A DNA stretch of 64,000 bases from Megamerina dolium (Eukaryota > Arthropoda > Insecta > Diptera > Megamerinidae). The translations under genes and the position numbers were made by a program. Below are positions 9,074 through 18,902 of this stretch, one piece after another (the first letter of the stretch is position 1; the number at the start of each line of letters is the position of its first letter). Under the pieces are notes generated by a model. The model was given only the letters and a program-made list of their open reading frames with translations. It was not told where the DNA came from and ran no database searches. The stretch covers positions 44,122,554-44,186,553 of the forward strand of contig OY978525.1 of the NCBI GenBank assembly GCA_963854835.1, in the 5' to 3' direction.

Positions 9074-9802
9074 CTACTTCGGAATTACACGCTTATCCTT
9101 CAACGATTGCTCCAATAGACACAGGGTTGTATCGCGGAGTTTTGTTGAACATAGGTACACGAAAATCGCATCCCAGTGACTCGTGTCAATGTTCAAAAGT
9201 TTCAAGTTTGTGATGCAGTCGTTAATGGTGCGCTGTAAGCGCTTTAAATTGGGACCGGTTTCATTGGTAATCGATTGTAGGCCAAAAAGTGATTTTAACT
9301 GGATATTTATAAGTATCCTCTTGTTCTCGTACCGCTGTTCAAGATTGTGCCAAGCGAGCGCGAAGCCATCATTAGTCAGGGGAGTCTTAATGATGCTATG
9401 CGCCTCTCCACGGGTTTTTTGAAGTAAGTGGTACAATTTCTCTGCTTGGGATAACCGGGAGTTATTACGATATAGAGCCGTAAACATATCTCTGAAGCTC
9501 AGCCAAGATACATAATCCCCGTAAAAGTATTCTGTGTCACATGGTGGCAATTGAATAGGGGGAAATGAATATTCATTATTTACTCTTTCAACGGGTGGAT
9601 GCGGAATTGCAGGAGAAGACGAAACTGCGGGAGGTGCCACTTCGGAACTCAGCTCGTGGAGGTGAGCGTTGATTGCAGAGAGGCACCGGACATAAGAGGT
9701 TAGGCACTCTTTATATGTGTCTTTAATTTGACTAACGTCAACATCTTTAGCTACTTCTTCTGTTACGAGAGAGTGATATGCCCTTTTGTAATCACCCCCC
9801 AC
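9074..9802 (-). CDS. BEL/Pao Gag-like protein (DUF1759-type), 242 aa
   Basis: This open frame has the characteristic Gag signature PPIQLPPCDTEYFYGDYVSW followed by LSFRDMFTALY, then a helix-rich region (LSQAEKLYHLLQKTRGEAH) and a C-terminal DTSHWDAIFVYLCSTKL block. These match the DUF1759 portion of BEL/Pao Gag. An alanine/proline linker (about residues 56-75) precedes it. The frame may start further upstream, since the first Met is near the leader boundary at 9802. Zinc knuckle and protease follow downstream in broken frames, so it is probably a fossil. Confidence 0.75.
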   Translation of the reverse strand: MGGDYKRAYHSLVTEEVAKDVDVSQIKDTYKECLTSYVRCLSAINAHLHELSSEVAPPAVSSSPAIPHPPVERVNNEYSFPPIQLPPCDTEYFYGDYVSWLSFRDMFTALYRNNSRLSQAEKLYHLLQKTRGEAHSIIKTPLTNDGFALAWHNLEQRYENKRILINIQLKSLFGLQSITNETGPNLKRLQRTINDCITNLKLLNIDTSHWDAIFVYLCSTKLRDTTLCLLEQSLKDKRVIPK

Positions 9803-10036
9803 AAATTACAAGACGGATTGCCGAAATGTGTCTGGCAAGAGATTAATCCAACTGACGTAGTCTTAAATAGCAAAGTTAAGTGAAACCAGTGTGCGAACTT
9901 ATGAGAAATGATATAAAAATACACGTACGTATATGTATAGGGAAATAACCGCGGGACCAAATAACAGTTTGGGAACCACTGTATTGTACTTTTCAGAACT
10001 TTTACTATATTATCTCTCACCAAGAAATAAATTATA

Positions 10037-11288
10037 AAGGGTTATCCATTTCGCGGTTTCAAAAGTATTGGGCTAGAATTCGACATCTGTCAAACTGAGT
10101 TGTTAAAACAATTTCTTTCTTTTTCAGTTCAAAGTCTGACATTTGCGAAAATGGATTGCTTAACTATCGCACAACGCATTAAAATTGTAAAAACCTACTA
10201 CAAGAATGGTGATTCTGCCACAGCCACATATCGTGCTTTAAGAGGAGATTATGGTTTACATAATCGTCCAACTACGCAAGCAATTGGCAAAATTGTGAAG
10301 AAATATGAAGAGACTGGATCGGTTACAGATATTGTAAGGCCTGTGCATCATCGTTTCGCTCGTACCACCGAAAATATCGCTGCTGTAAGTGAAAGTGTTG
10401 CCGAAGACCCGAATATGTCGTTCTCAGGAATTAGGACTGTCTTACGGCACATTATGGCGTATTTTGCATTTGGATCTACACCTACATCCATATAAAATCC
10501 AGCTCACACAACAACTGAAGCCAGCTGACCATTCACAACGTCGTAGATACGTTGAATGCGTGCTTGAACAACAGGCGGTGGACGGCGATTTTTCGAGCAA
10601 AATTTTCTTCAGCGACGAAGCACATTTCTCACTCGGTGGGTATGTTAACAAACAAAATTGTCGTATTTGGGGTTCTGAGAATCCTCAAGTAATTGAAGAG
10701 AGGCCACTACATCCACAAAAAGTCACTGCTTGGTGCGCTCTTTGGTCCGGAGGTGTGATTGGACCTTACTTCTTCGAAAACGACGATGGAACGACTGTCA
10801 CCGTCAATTCGGAGCGTTATGGTCATATGATAACCGACTTTTTTTTGCCTGCTATTGAAGAATACGACATAGAGAATATGTGGTTTCAACAAGACGGTGT
10901 CACATGCCACACAACTCGAGCGAATATGGCTTTATTGCAAGAGAAATTTTCTGGCCGCGTAATTTCTCGTCGTGGCGATATCAAGTGGCCACCAAGATCA
11001 TGCGATTTGACACCGCTTGATAAACCTTTAACTCTTGAGCACCTAAAAACCAACATTCGTCACGTTATGGCTGAGATACCGCCCAATATGTGTCAAAAAG
11101 TGGTCGAAAATTACCTCAAAAGAATCGATGCTTGCAACAATTCGCGTGGAGGTCATTTAAATGATGTAGTATTTCACACATAATGTCAACGTTCAAACTT
11201 TATAATAAAAAAGAAATATCATGATAAAAAATATTTTATATGTGTTTTATTTACATTTACTATTGAAACCGCAAAATGGATAACCCTT
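10037..11288 (+). mobile_element. Rosa-type DD41D mariner element, copy 1
   Basis: Terminal repeats begin AAGGGTTATCCATTTCGCGG at 10037 and end in the inverse at 11288, flanked by TA at 10035-10036 and 11289-11290. Length is 1252 bp. It sits inside the leader of BEL/Pao derivative A, so it is younger than that element. Near-identical copies lie at 44113-45412 (+) and 55444-56685 (-). Confidence 0.93.
10151..11183 (+). pseudogene. DD41D transposase, frameshifted and deleted (copy 1)
   Basis: The protein starts MDCLTIAQRIKIVK. An 11-nt deletion near 10415 shifts the frame. A second, in-frame deletion of about 42 nt near 11020 removes the FFLWGYAKDRVYAD segment right after the third catalytic Asp. 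FSDEAHF and WFQQDGV remain. The protein is inactive, but the copy keeps both terminal repeats and could be mobilised in trans. Confidence 0.9.
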
Positions 11289-11380
11289 TATTATAATTGA
11301 TCGCACTGTAGCAGTGGTGTAGAGTGACTATTCTCCTCACTGGGTGTGTTCTCAATAGGAATTGAGAATATAAAAATATA

Positions 11381-11488
11381 CAAAATATTTGTATTGGCTT
11401 ATACACTATAAATAGAATTTTAACAACAATTGTATACAATTGTTGTTAAAATTCTATTTATAGTGTATAAGCCAATACAAATATTTTG
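11381..11488. repeat. 108-bp perfect palindrome (54-bp arms, no spacer)
   Basis: The left arm starts CAAAATATTTGTATTGGCTT and the right arm ends with its exact inverse. The centre is GTA|TAC between 11434 and 11435. I found no mismatch. The homologous stretch at 61940-62010 has only the sequence of one arm, so the other arm is a later inverted duplication. Confidence 0.95.
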
Positions 11489-12454
11489 TTGCTAATGTAC
11501 ATGTGCCAAACAAAAGTAGGGAGAACGATACTTAGTAATAATATATAGTACCGCTATAGTTATAATCAAATGCAGGTACATACTTAGGCCGAGACAAATC
11601 AATACACTTTGTTGTTGCGTATAATGACGAAATACCTTTATTGTTTGATGCTGGGATAACTTGCTGTTAATGCTTTTTGGATATGCATAAACTCAGAGCA
11701 GGTAGATTAGATGCAAGTGTCAACAACAAGGGAATTGCATGTGAATTTGAACAAAAAACATTGTTGTTGCTCTTGCATGTAAGCCAAGCAAAATTATAAT
11801 GAAAAGGGAGGACAAATATTCGTAATATTGTTTTTTTCTTCAATATATAAAGTATTATTATGAGGGGAAAAGCAACAATTTGTATTCGAAAGTGTGAATG
11901 TTGTACCAAATATACGATATATTGTTGTTAGTTTGTGAAGCCAGAGATTCTTCTTAATATGTAATTCTTGGGAATGGATATATTTGTATGTACAAAGCCA
12001 AAACGAAAAAAAAGCAAAAACAATGGATCGCCTTTCCTTATTTAGTTGCTGTGATTATCTTAACTCTCGTAGAGAGATTCGTGATGGTATGAGACGGTGA
12101 TCTGAGAATCACTTAGTGCAACAACAAATATAGTGGTATATTACTGCAGATGAGATTTGTAGATGGGATCTGAACTCAAATGCATGTACGTACATATAAG
12201 TATTTCTCAAGAAAGAGCGGGAGAATATAAAAACAAAACCCAAGTGGTTTGATCCAAACTTTATGATTTTGTGATTTTATGATAATCGGGAGTATAATAC
12301 ACATATATACGTATCGGGTGTATGCAATTTTTGTATGTCAGATGCTTATGTGTACATATATGTGTATGTGAAATGCATGGAATTCACGTACCTGTGGTAG
12401 CAAATTTTGCTTACCTATCGTTGCGAGCCTATCCGGATCGAAGGACCAAAAATG

Positions 12455-12671
12455 TTTGTGTGAGGGGGTTTTATTGCCGGTGGGCCTTTTCCGTATGTTT
12501 TATGTCCAGTTGGTGGAAGTACGATCTTGCCGCTGTTGCTCTTACTGCAGTGGATTGCACTTGGCGCACAAATAAACACTTATATTTCGTTTGTCCAATA
12601 AGGTGGCAAATTTTATTGTTTAAATAAATTAAAACTTAAATTTAACTTGTATGATTATATTGGTAGTGGTG
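12455..12671. other. No gene; short LTR-like stretch
   Basis: Positions 12498-12580 match 1472-1552 in reverse. The rest is AT-rich with a (GGT)n-like run near 12660. No open frame recognised. Confidence 0.4.
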
Positions 12672-13019
12672 GTGGTCTGGTGGTGTTTTCGCAAGGTAAC
12701 GTGTCTAACTGCCTCAACCAGGTGGGGCTAGCGCAATCCTTGTTGAACTCATCGCAAGTCAACTCACTGGCTGTCATGTAGTTTGATCTGAGCGCTATGT
12801 GATGATACCTTTATTTGTTAATGAGGGGTAGTCATATAGCTAGCTCTGCTTACTATGTGATGGCGCTTTCATTATTATTAATGGGTGGCCTCCATGTGGC
12901 GACCATCGGGCAACGTCCTCCTGGCACCCGCTGGGAGGCGGCTGAAGTGAGTGGCAAAAATCTCCTCGGTTAGAGGTTGTGCGTTGGGTTTGGGACCCGC
13001 CACATAAAAAACCCCCCCA

Positions 13020-13560
13020 ATGAAAAAAACAAATATGCCTCGGATAAGGACTACCGCTTTTGTTGATGACCCCGGCAAACGAAAAAAGGACCACGATTTA
13101 CGGATATGCACCTGGAATGTCCGGTCCCTTTATAGGGAGGGTGCCTCTATCCAGCTGGTTGATGTCCTCGAAAAATACAGAGCTGACATCACCGCTCTCC
13201 ATGAAATGCGATGGACGGGATAGGGCTGCTTCAAAAGAGCGCCCTGTGATATATAGTACAGTTGCCATGCTGAAAGGCACGAATTAGGACGTGGATTTTT
13301 GGTCAGCACTAACCAGATTCCAGCATCTCGACATCCACAAAGCGACATGGCTGTCTCCAGATCAACGAACAAGAAACAAAATTGATCATGTGGTGATTGA
13401 CGGAAGGCATGCTTCCAGTGTGATGGACGTGAAATTGATCCGTGGTGCCAACATCGACTCGGATTACTACCTTGTTGCAGCTAAGGTGCGCACATGTTTA
13501 TGTGTCGAAAATAACAAGAGAAGTCCCACACAGAGAAAGCTCGACGTCAGTAAGCTGTGA
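13020..13560 (+). pseudogene. LINE apurinic-type endonuclease, internally deleted (R1)
   Basis: The N-terminal motif RICTWNVRSLYREGAS and the Asp/Glu region before MRWTG (about 13105-13220) are present. After HELGRGFLVS the sequence jumps to the C-terminal part SPDQRTRNKIDHVVIDG and GANIDSDYYLVAAKVR. The central catalytic part with the GDFNA motif is deleted, and stops interrupt the frame. Confidence 0.8.
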
Positions 13561-13852
13561 TCACCAGAGACAGCAGATGCATTTTCCACTCGACTATCTG
13601 ATCTGCTTATGCAGAACACTCCCCCACTTGATGATACATGCGCACGGTGGACACATATATCCCACTCCATGACTACTGCTGCCGAGGAGGTAATCGGTTA
13701 CTACCGGCCTTTGAGGAATGAGTGGTATGATTAGGAGTGCAGGTGCAACGCGAGCTGTTAAGTAGCGGTACAGAGAGAAAAGTAGTGCAGAGAGACGTCT
13801 TTTCAGGCGCAAGAAAGGAGAACAAGAAAGACGCGAGTGTGAGGAGATAGAG

Positions 13853-14325
13853 ATGTGTACCGACAAGAATGAGACTCGAAAATTCTTCGAAGAGATCAAG
13901 CGCCTGAGTGGAGGTTTAAATCCCGTAGCCTCTTCTTGTCGTGATGGAAATGGGAATCTGGTTACAGATGTCCAGAGTGTACTGAGCCTATGGAGGGAAC
14001 ACTTCTCCATGTTACTGAATGGCGATGCTACGAACAATACTGAATGGATGCTACCCCAATTACAGATGATGGTGTTGATGTTCCACCACCCGACTATGAC
14101 GAGCTTGAAACGGCCATTTTAAGGCTGAAGGACAACAAAGCTGCAGGTGCTGATGGCCTGCCTGCCGAGATGTTTAAGACCGGAGGCGATGAGCTGCTCA
14201 CCCGCATGCACCAGCTCATAAGCAGAATATGGTCGGATGAAAGCATGCCTGATGATTGGAGGCTCAGTGTTATCTGTCCTGTACATAAAAAAGGAGACTC
14301 CACAATTTGCGCCCCACAATTTGCA
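13853..14325 (+). pseudogene. LINE reverse transcriptase N-terminal fragment (R1)
   Basis: Overlapping frames at 13853-14122 and 14044-14424 give the linker (ETRKFFEEIKRLSGGLNP) and RT motif 1 (LKDNKAAGADGLPAEMFKT, then WRLSVICPVHKKGDSTICA). A frameshift lies near 14040. The RT stops at the junction with R2, before the catalytic YADD. Confidence 0.8.
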
Positions 14326-15750
14326 CGACAGGAAGAGGCTCCGGGATTTAAACCCCCATTTAGGCGGTTGTTCTTCTCTTCAGTATCATTCCGGTCTCTA
14401 CTCATCTCCATCTCCTTACACTAGCGGCTTTCTTTTTCTCTCTTCTTGCGCCTGAAAAAACATCTCTACGCTCTCCTCATCTTTCTGTAACCCTCATTAA
14501 CAGCTCCCGTAACACCTGCAGATGCACGAAGAGTTTTTGTGTAAGCAGCGTCTTTCTGTGCGGTAGCGTCGCGATAATCCTGATCATACCACTCATTCTT
14601 CAAAGACTGGTAATAACCGATTACCTCCTCAGCAGCAGTAGTCATGGAGTGGAACATATATGTCCACCGTGCGCATGTATCATCAAGAGGAGGGAATGTT
14701 CTACATAAGCAGATCCAATACTCGAGTGTTAAAAGCATTTGCTGTCTCTGGTGATTGCAGCTTTTTGACATCAAGCTTTCTTTGTGTGGAACTTTGTTTG
14801 TTCTTCACGACACATAAACGTATTTGCACCTTAGCTGAAACAAGGTAATGATCCGAGTCGATGTTGGCACTACTGATCGATTTCACGTTCATCACACTGG
14901 TAGTATACCTTCCGTCGATCATGAAGCGATCAATTTTGTTCTTCGTTCATTGATTTGGAGACAGCCACGTCACTTTATGGATGTCGCGATGTTGAAATCT
15001 TGTACTACTAATTACCATGCTTCGTGTTGCGGTGAAGTCGATCAGTCACATTCCATACCTTCCTTGCCCACCCTGGCATTAAAGTCGCCAAGCACGAATT
15101 TGATATCGTGGCGGGAAAAGCGGCCATAAACTTCTCCTTGGTCTGATCGTCTTTCTTATCCGTCTAAGAGTGGGCATAAATTAGACTGTTGTTGAATAAT
15201 TTTTGTCTTGACAGTTTTCGTCAGCCGCTCGTTCATACGTGTGGACTGCGAGAAAAGATGTCGCAGTCTCTTATTGACAACTAATTCACATCCCATTTCA
15301 TTTAGTGCGTTGATGTCAGCCCTATAGAGGCACCTTCCCTATAGAGGGACCGAACATTATAGGTAATTCCGTAAATCGTGGTCCTTATTTCGTTATCCGA
15401 GACACGGTTCGATTTCTCATTGGGCGAGGTTTTTATGTTGTGGGTCCCAAGATCAACGCCCAATTTAGCCGCCTCCCGGTTGGTGCCAGAATGACGTTGC
15501 TCGGTGGTTACCACGTAGAGGACCCCTTTTAAAAAGTGAAGGCACCGTCACATAGCAAGCAAAACTATCTACATGATGCCACTCTCGTTACAAAATAATG
15601 GTGCCATCACCTAGCGCGCAGAACAAACTACATGACATCCTGTGAGTTGACTTGCAATGAGGTCAATATAGATTGCACTATCCCCACTCGGTTGAGGCAG
15701 TTAGACACGCTACCTTGCTAAAATACCACCAGACCACCAGTATTACAGAC
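14326..15750 (-). mobile_element. RTE-like LINE copy R2, tail to tail with R1
   Basis: The minus strand reads from a 5' end at about 15745 (GCAAGGTAGCGTGTCTAACT) through endonuclease scraps (14701-14922: DGRYTTSVMNV, ANIDSDHYLVSAKV) and the linker at 14466-14774. It stops at about 14327 within SSCR of the RT linker. Numerous stops and frameshifts. R1 and R2 together form a large imperfect inverted repeat. Confidence 0.8.
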
Positions 15751-16039
15751 AGAGCAATATTACAACACTTTGAATTTTATAGCAAAGTTTAATTACGTAG
15801 CTTTACATAAATTATATCAATTAATCCAATACATTTTCGGTTCTTATTGTGTATATAGTGTATAAAAATGTATACTATTAAGTAGTTGTAAGATGTTCAC
15901 CACTTAATTGATAGCGTACGTTGGTAGCATCCAGGCACCATTAAACTTAAATATAATGGCCACTTCATACAATACATACAATATATTTGTTATCTAGTGA
16001 AACCATATTTTTCAAAATAATAATAATAATAATAATTTA
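15751..16039. other. No gene; AT-rich spacer with (TAA)n
   Basis: A (TAA)n run lies at about 16017-16037, just before the truncated 5' end of a jockey LINE fragment. Nothing else recognised. Confidence 0.5.
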
Positions 16040-16411
16040 ATATCTATACATTCATATCGACCTTTGCTGATGATACGGCAATATTGTGCTCTCGCTCTAA
16101 CCCCATAGAAGCTACTAAACTCCTGCAGACTCATGTCGATTCTCTCGAAATCTGGCTAGCAAAAAGGCGTATAAAACTCAATGAATCAAAGAGCGTACAT
16201 GTAACCTTCATGCTAAGGCTAGATACATGTCGCCCACTTAAAATTAATGGCCAATCAGTTCCACAATGTTCCTCAACAAAGTACTTGGGTATTCACCTCG
16301 ACAGAAGGCTGACCTGGACATCCTGTGAGTGAGGGCTATTATATAAAGCAATCCTGAAGCCAATCTGGATTTATGGTATTCAGTTATGGGGCACCGCAAA
16401 TATCGAAATTT
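16040..16411 (+). pseudogene. Older jockey LINE RT fragment, part 1 (split element)
   Basis: The translation reads STFADDTAILCSRSNPIEA, then KYLGIHLDRRLTW, and after a stop KPIWIYGIQLWGTANIEI. These are the catalytic ADD and C-terminal blocks of jockey-clade RT. The reading resumes at 22425 with LQRIQSKSLRNIENAPWY, so ~6 kb of other elements were inserted here. A deletion removes part of the segment after RRLTW. Confidence 0.85.
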
Positions 16412-16578
16412 TTTTTTTCCAATTTCTTCTATTTATTGTATCTTTCTTACGAAACTAACAATAATTATACAAATCTTATATACTAAAAAATACATTTTGT
16501 TGAATCTACACCAATGTGTACATCATTCAAATAAATTAAAGCAAACAAATATAACATGTGATGTCATGAAGGACATAT
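16412..16578 (-). mobile_element. 3' UTR and poly(A) of the younger jockey LINE
   Basis: On the minus strand this reads AT-rich 3' UTR, AATAAA (near 16430) and a nine-base poly(A) (the T run at about 16412-16420). It then abuts the split jockey at 16411. It joins to the RT body at 20556-22420 once the two DNA elements in between are removed. Confidence 0.75.
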
Positions 16579-16585
16579 ATAATAG
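16579..16585 (+). repeat. 7-bp target duplication ATAATAG, left
   Basis: The identical heptamer occurs at 18872-18878, immediately outside the inverted-repeat element ends. Confidence 0.75.
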
Positions 16586-17587
16586 CAGAGACTTTAGAAG
16601 TAATGAGATATCCCACTGTTAATAGACAGCGTTTTAACAGCAAATCTGGCGATGAAACATTGGCCACCATTTCACTCAAAGCCAAAAATAGTTTTGGATA
16701 CACTGGAAACAGTTGAGAATGAGTATTTTCACACGTAAACCAACCGCAGCTTCACACAATCAATTTGAGTCGGCATGTCACATATATAAATACTTTCATA
16801 TGCACCTATGTATGAATCCGACGATGAAGATTCAATATTGAAATTATATAGGATAATTCGAAAGTATATTTATACAAGAATATGCGAAATTCAGCATATG
16901 TAATACTTTGGTTACTTTTTGATCAGAAATTAATGAATATCAAAATTTTATTAAAAATATGTAGGCAATAAGAATTAATTAAATGATCATGGAACACGAT
17001 TTTTTATTAAAATTTAATTTGTTTACAATAATTAATTCTGATCAAAATGTTTAGCTATCAGGGGAATTTCAATAAGAAAGCATCCCTTATTTGCCTACTA
17101 CAAACAATCAACTCGATCATCTGTTCGATTTTAATTGCTTTCATTTTTTCGTTTTCTACATATTTTACTATGTAAATATATATGCACACATGCGAAGCAG
17201 AATTGTCTATTTTTCATTGATAAATATGCGAGAACGGCAACACAGCAATCATGCGATTAAATTTTTGCTATTTTTCAAGATTTTGTTATTTTGCGCTTGT
17301 TCAGCAGCCAACACATCAAATTGTTCGTCTTTCGTCGATTTCACTCGCATTGGTGCACACAACACACATCTACGCCTGCGTATTTGTTGTTGCTTTTGCT
17401 TTCATTTTTTGAGGAAAAGGAAGAATCAGAAACTTTCTGATTTTCGAGTTGGTCTTTGATATACAAAACAAAAGCACACATGGGTATAGGACGGGTCAAA
17501 TTTGTATAGCAAAAAACCGTGACATATCGCATAGCAAGAATCAAAACTAAGATAGATTGTAAGTATTGTATATTTTTCCACAATACC

Positions 17588-17729
17588 ATGGGTCTAAAAT
17601 AATGTTGACCACGCGCATTTCCAAAAATAAATATTTTTTCCATACAAAATATTAAAAAAAATTATTTTTGTATGGATAGACATACTAATTTCGGAAAATT
17701 CGGAGCGTCAACATTAATTTTAGACCCAT
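17588..17729. repeat. Nested hairpin inside the foldback-like element
   Basis: ATGGGTCTAAAATAATGTTGAC at the left end is mirrored by the inverse at the right end with one base inserted. A second inner palindrome around CCATACAAAA/TTTTGTATGG lies near 17640-17680. Confidence 0.7.
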
Positions 17730-18086
17730 CGGTTGTCGTACAAATATACCTAAAATCATAGTAGTTTCCGCTTTTGCTATACGATCGTGGCTACAAAATT
17801 TGGCCCGCTCTAATGTAAATGTGTAACAGAATGCAGGAAATAAACGTTTCGTTTGTTCTCTAATTCTAATTTTGTCATCATCGCGTCTGCAGAAACATGG
17901 CCTTGAACACTTGTATTATGTAGAGGGTTTTTATTCTAAATCTCATATAAATTCGAAGGAGGTTGATTACCTCACGCATCCCCTTCTGCTACACGGACAT
18001 GAAATCAGCCGATTGGCTGTCCATACTCGTATACGAACTATATGCACGAAACGAAAGCTAAAGCAACAAAAAGAACGCATGCGCAG

Positions 18087-18109
18087 ATGTGTGTGTGTGT
18101 GTGTGTGTG
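18087..18109 (+). repeat. (TG)n microsatellite
   Basis: About 11 uninterrupted TG units within the right arm of the foldback-like element; the left arm lacks the expansion. Confidence 0.95.
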
Positions 18110-18871
18110 TATGCAATGAATGAGTAATCAACGAGAGACGAACAATTCGATGTGTTGGCTGTTGAACAAGCGCAAAATCCTGAAAAATAGCAAAAATGAA
18201 TCGGATGATTGCTGTGTTGCCGTTCTCGCATATTTATCAATGAAAAATAGACAATTCTGCTTCGCATGTGCGCATATATATTTATATAGTAAAATATGTA
18301 GAAAACGAAAAAATGAGAGCAATTAAAATTGAACAGATGATCGAGTTGATTGTTTGTAGTAGGCAAATAAGGGATGCTTTCTTATTGAAATTCACCTGAT
18401 AGCTAAACATTTTGATCAGAATTACTTATTGTAAACAAATTAAATTTTAATAAAAAATCATGTTCCATGATCATTTAATTAATTCTTATTGCCTACATAT
18501 TTTTAATAAAATTTTAATATTCATTAATTTCTGATCAAAAAGTAACCAAAGTATTACATATGCTGATTTTCGCATATTCTTGTATAAATGTAATTTCGAA
18601 TTATCCTATATAATTTCAATATTGAATCTTCATCGTCGGATTCATACATAGGTGCATATGAAAGTATTTATATATGTGACATGCCGACTCAAATTGATTG
18701 TGTGAAGCTGCGGTTGGTTTACGTGTGAAAATACTCATTCTCAACTGTTTCCAGTGTATCCAAAACTATTTTTGGCTTTGAGTGGAAAAGTGGCCAATGT
18801 TTCATCGCCAGATTTGCTGTTAAAACGCTGTCTATTAACAGTGGGATATCTCATTACTTCTAAAGTCTCTG

Positions 18872-18878
18872 ATAATAG
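18872..18878 (+). repeat. 7-bp target duplication ATAATAG, right
   Basis: Exact match to 16579-16585, directly outside the inverted terminus. Confidence 0.75.
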
Positions 18879-18902
18879 TAATGAGAGATTATGTAAAAGA
18901 TA

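Larger units (their letters stand above)
6290..9802 (-). mobile_element. BEL/Pao derivative A: gag and protease without RT or integrase
   Basis: Reading on the minus strand there are gag (9802-9074), a zinc-knuckle region (8929-8735), an aspartic protease (8638-7924), and then about 1.6 kb of 3' sequence with no RT, RNase H or integrase. The same arrangement appears on the plus strand at 47.5-49.8 kb, and its start at 61-64 kb. Shared collinear landmarks include the protease-to-3' junction near 7730 here and near 49010 there. This suggests a recurrent non-autonomous family. The 3' part is tandemly duplicated. Confidence 0.75.
9803..12450 (-). repeat. Leader/LTR-like region of BEL/Pao derivative A (interrupted by DD41D copy 1)
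   Basis: Read on the minus strand and with the 1252-bp transposon at 10037-11288 removed, this sequence is collinear with the plus strand at 61080-62420. Shared landmarks include GGTACGTG..CATGC (near 12385 and 61170), CAATAAAGGTATTTCGTCAT (near 11630 and 61805) and the CAGTGGTTYCCAAAC block (near 9975 and 62140). It sits directly upstream of gag in A and of Gag-like sequence in the 61-64 kb copy. No LTR ends were defined. Confidence 0.7.
12672..14325 (+). mobile_element. RTE-like LINE copy R1, 3'-truncated
   Basis: The 5' end shares the block GCAAGGTAACGTGTCTAACT with the other RTE-like copies (15745, 33538 and 33648). It contains an endonuclease start, an endonuclease C-terminus and an early RT, and breaks off at about 14314-14326 where an inverted copy (R2) begins. 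Confidence 0.85.
16586..18871. mobile_element. Foldback-like element with ~820-bp terminal inverted repeats
   Basis: Arms span about 16586-17405 and 18049-18871, with termini CAGAGACTTTAGAAG and its inverse. The outer ~80 bp are identical. Arms are high-identity, with small indels further in, and the right arm has a (TG)n where the left has a short CACAACACAC. The central ~640 bp hold a second hairpin. No transposase frame: the 122- and 102-aa frames in the arms mirror each other and look fortuitous. The CAGAGA end recalls hAT transposons, but the flanking duplication is 7 bp rather than the usual 8. The family is therefore open. Confidence 0.85.

Noticed and set aside
13020..15750. CRISPR-like or defence locus
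   Set aside because: Repeats here are LINE fragments. No regular repeat-spacer array or defence gene occurs anywhere in the window.
17091..17459. 122-aa protein in the left arm of the foldback-like element (mirror at 18058-18366)
   Set aside because: Both frames come from inverted copies of AT-rich arms and diverge by frameshift. No domain or codon signal.
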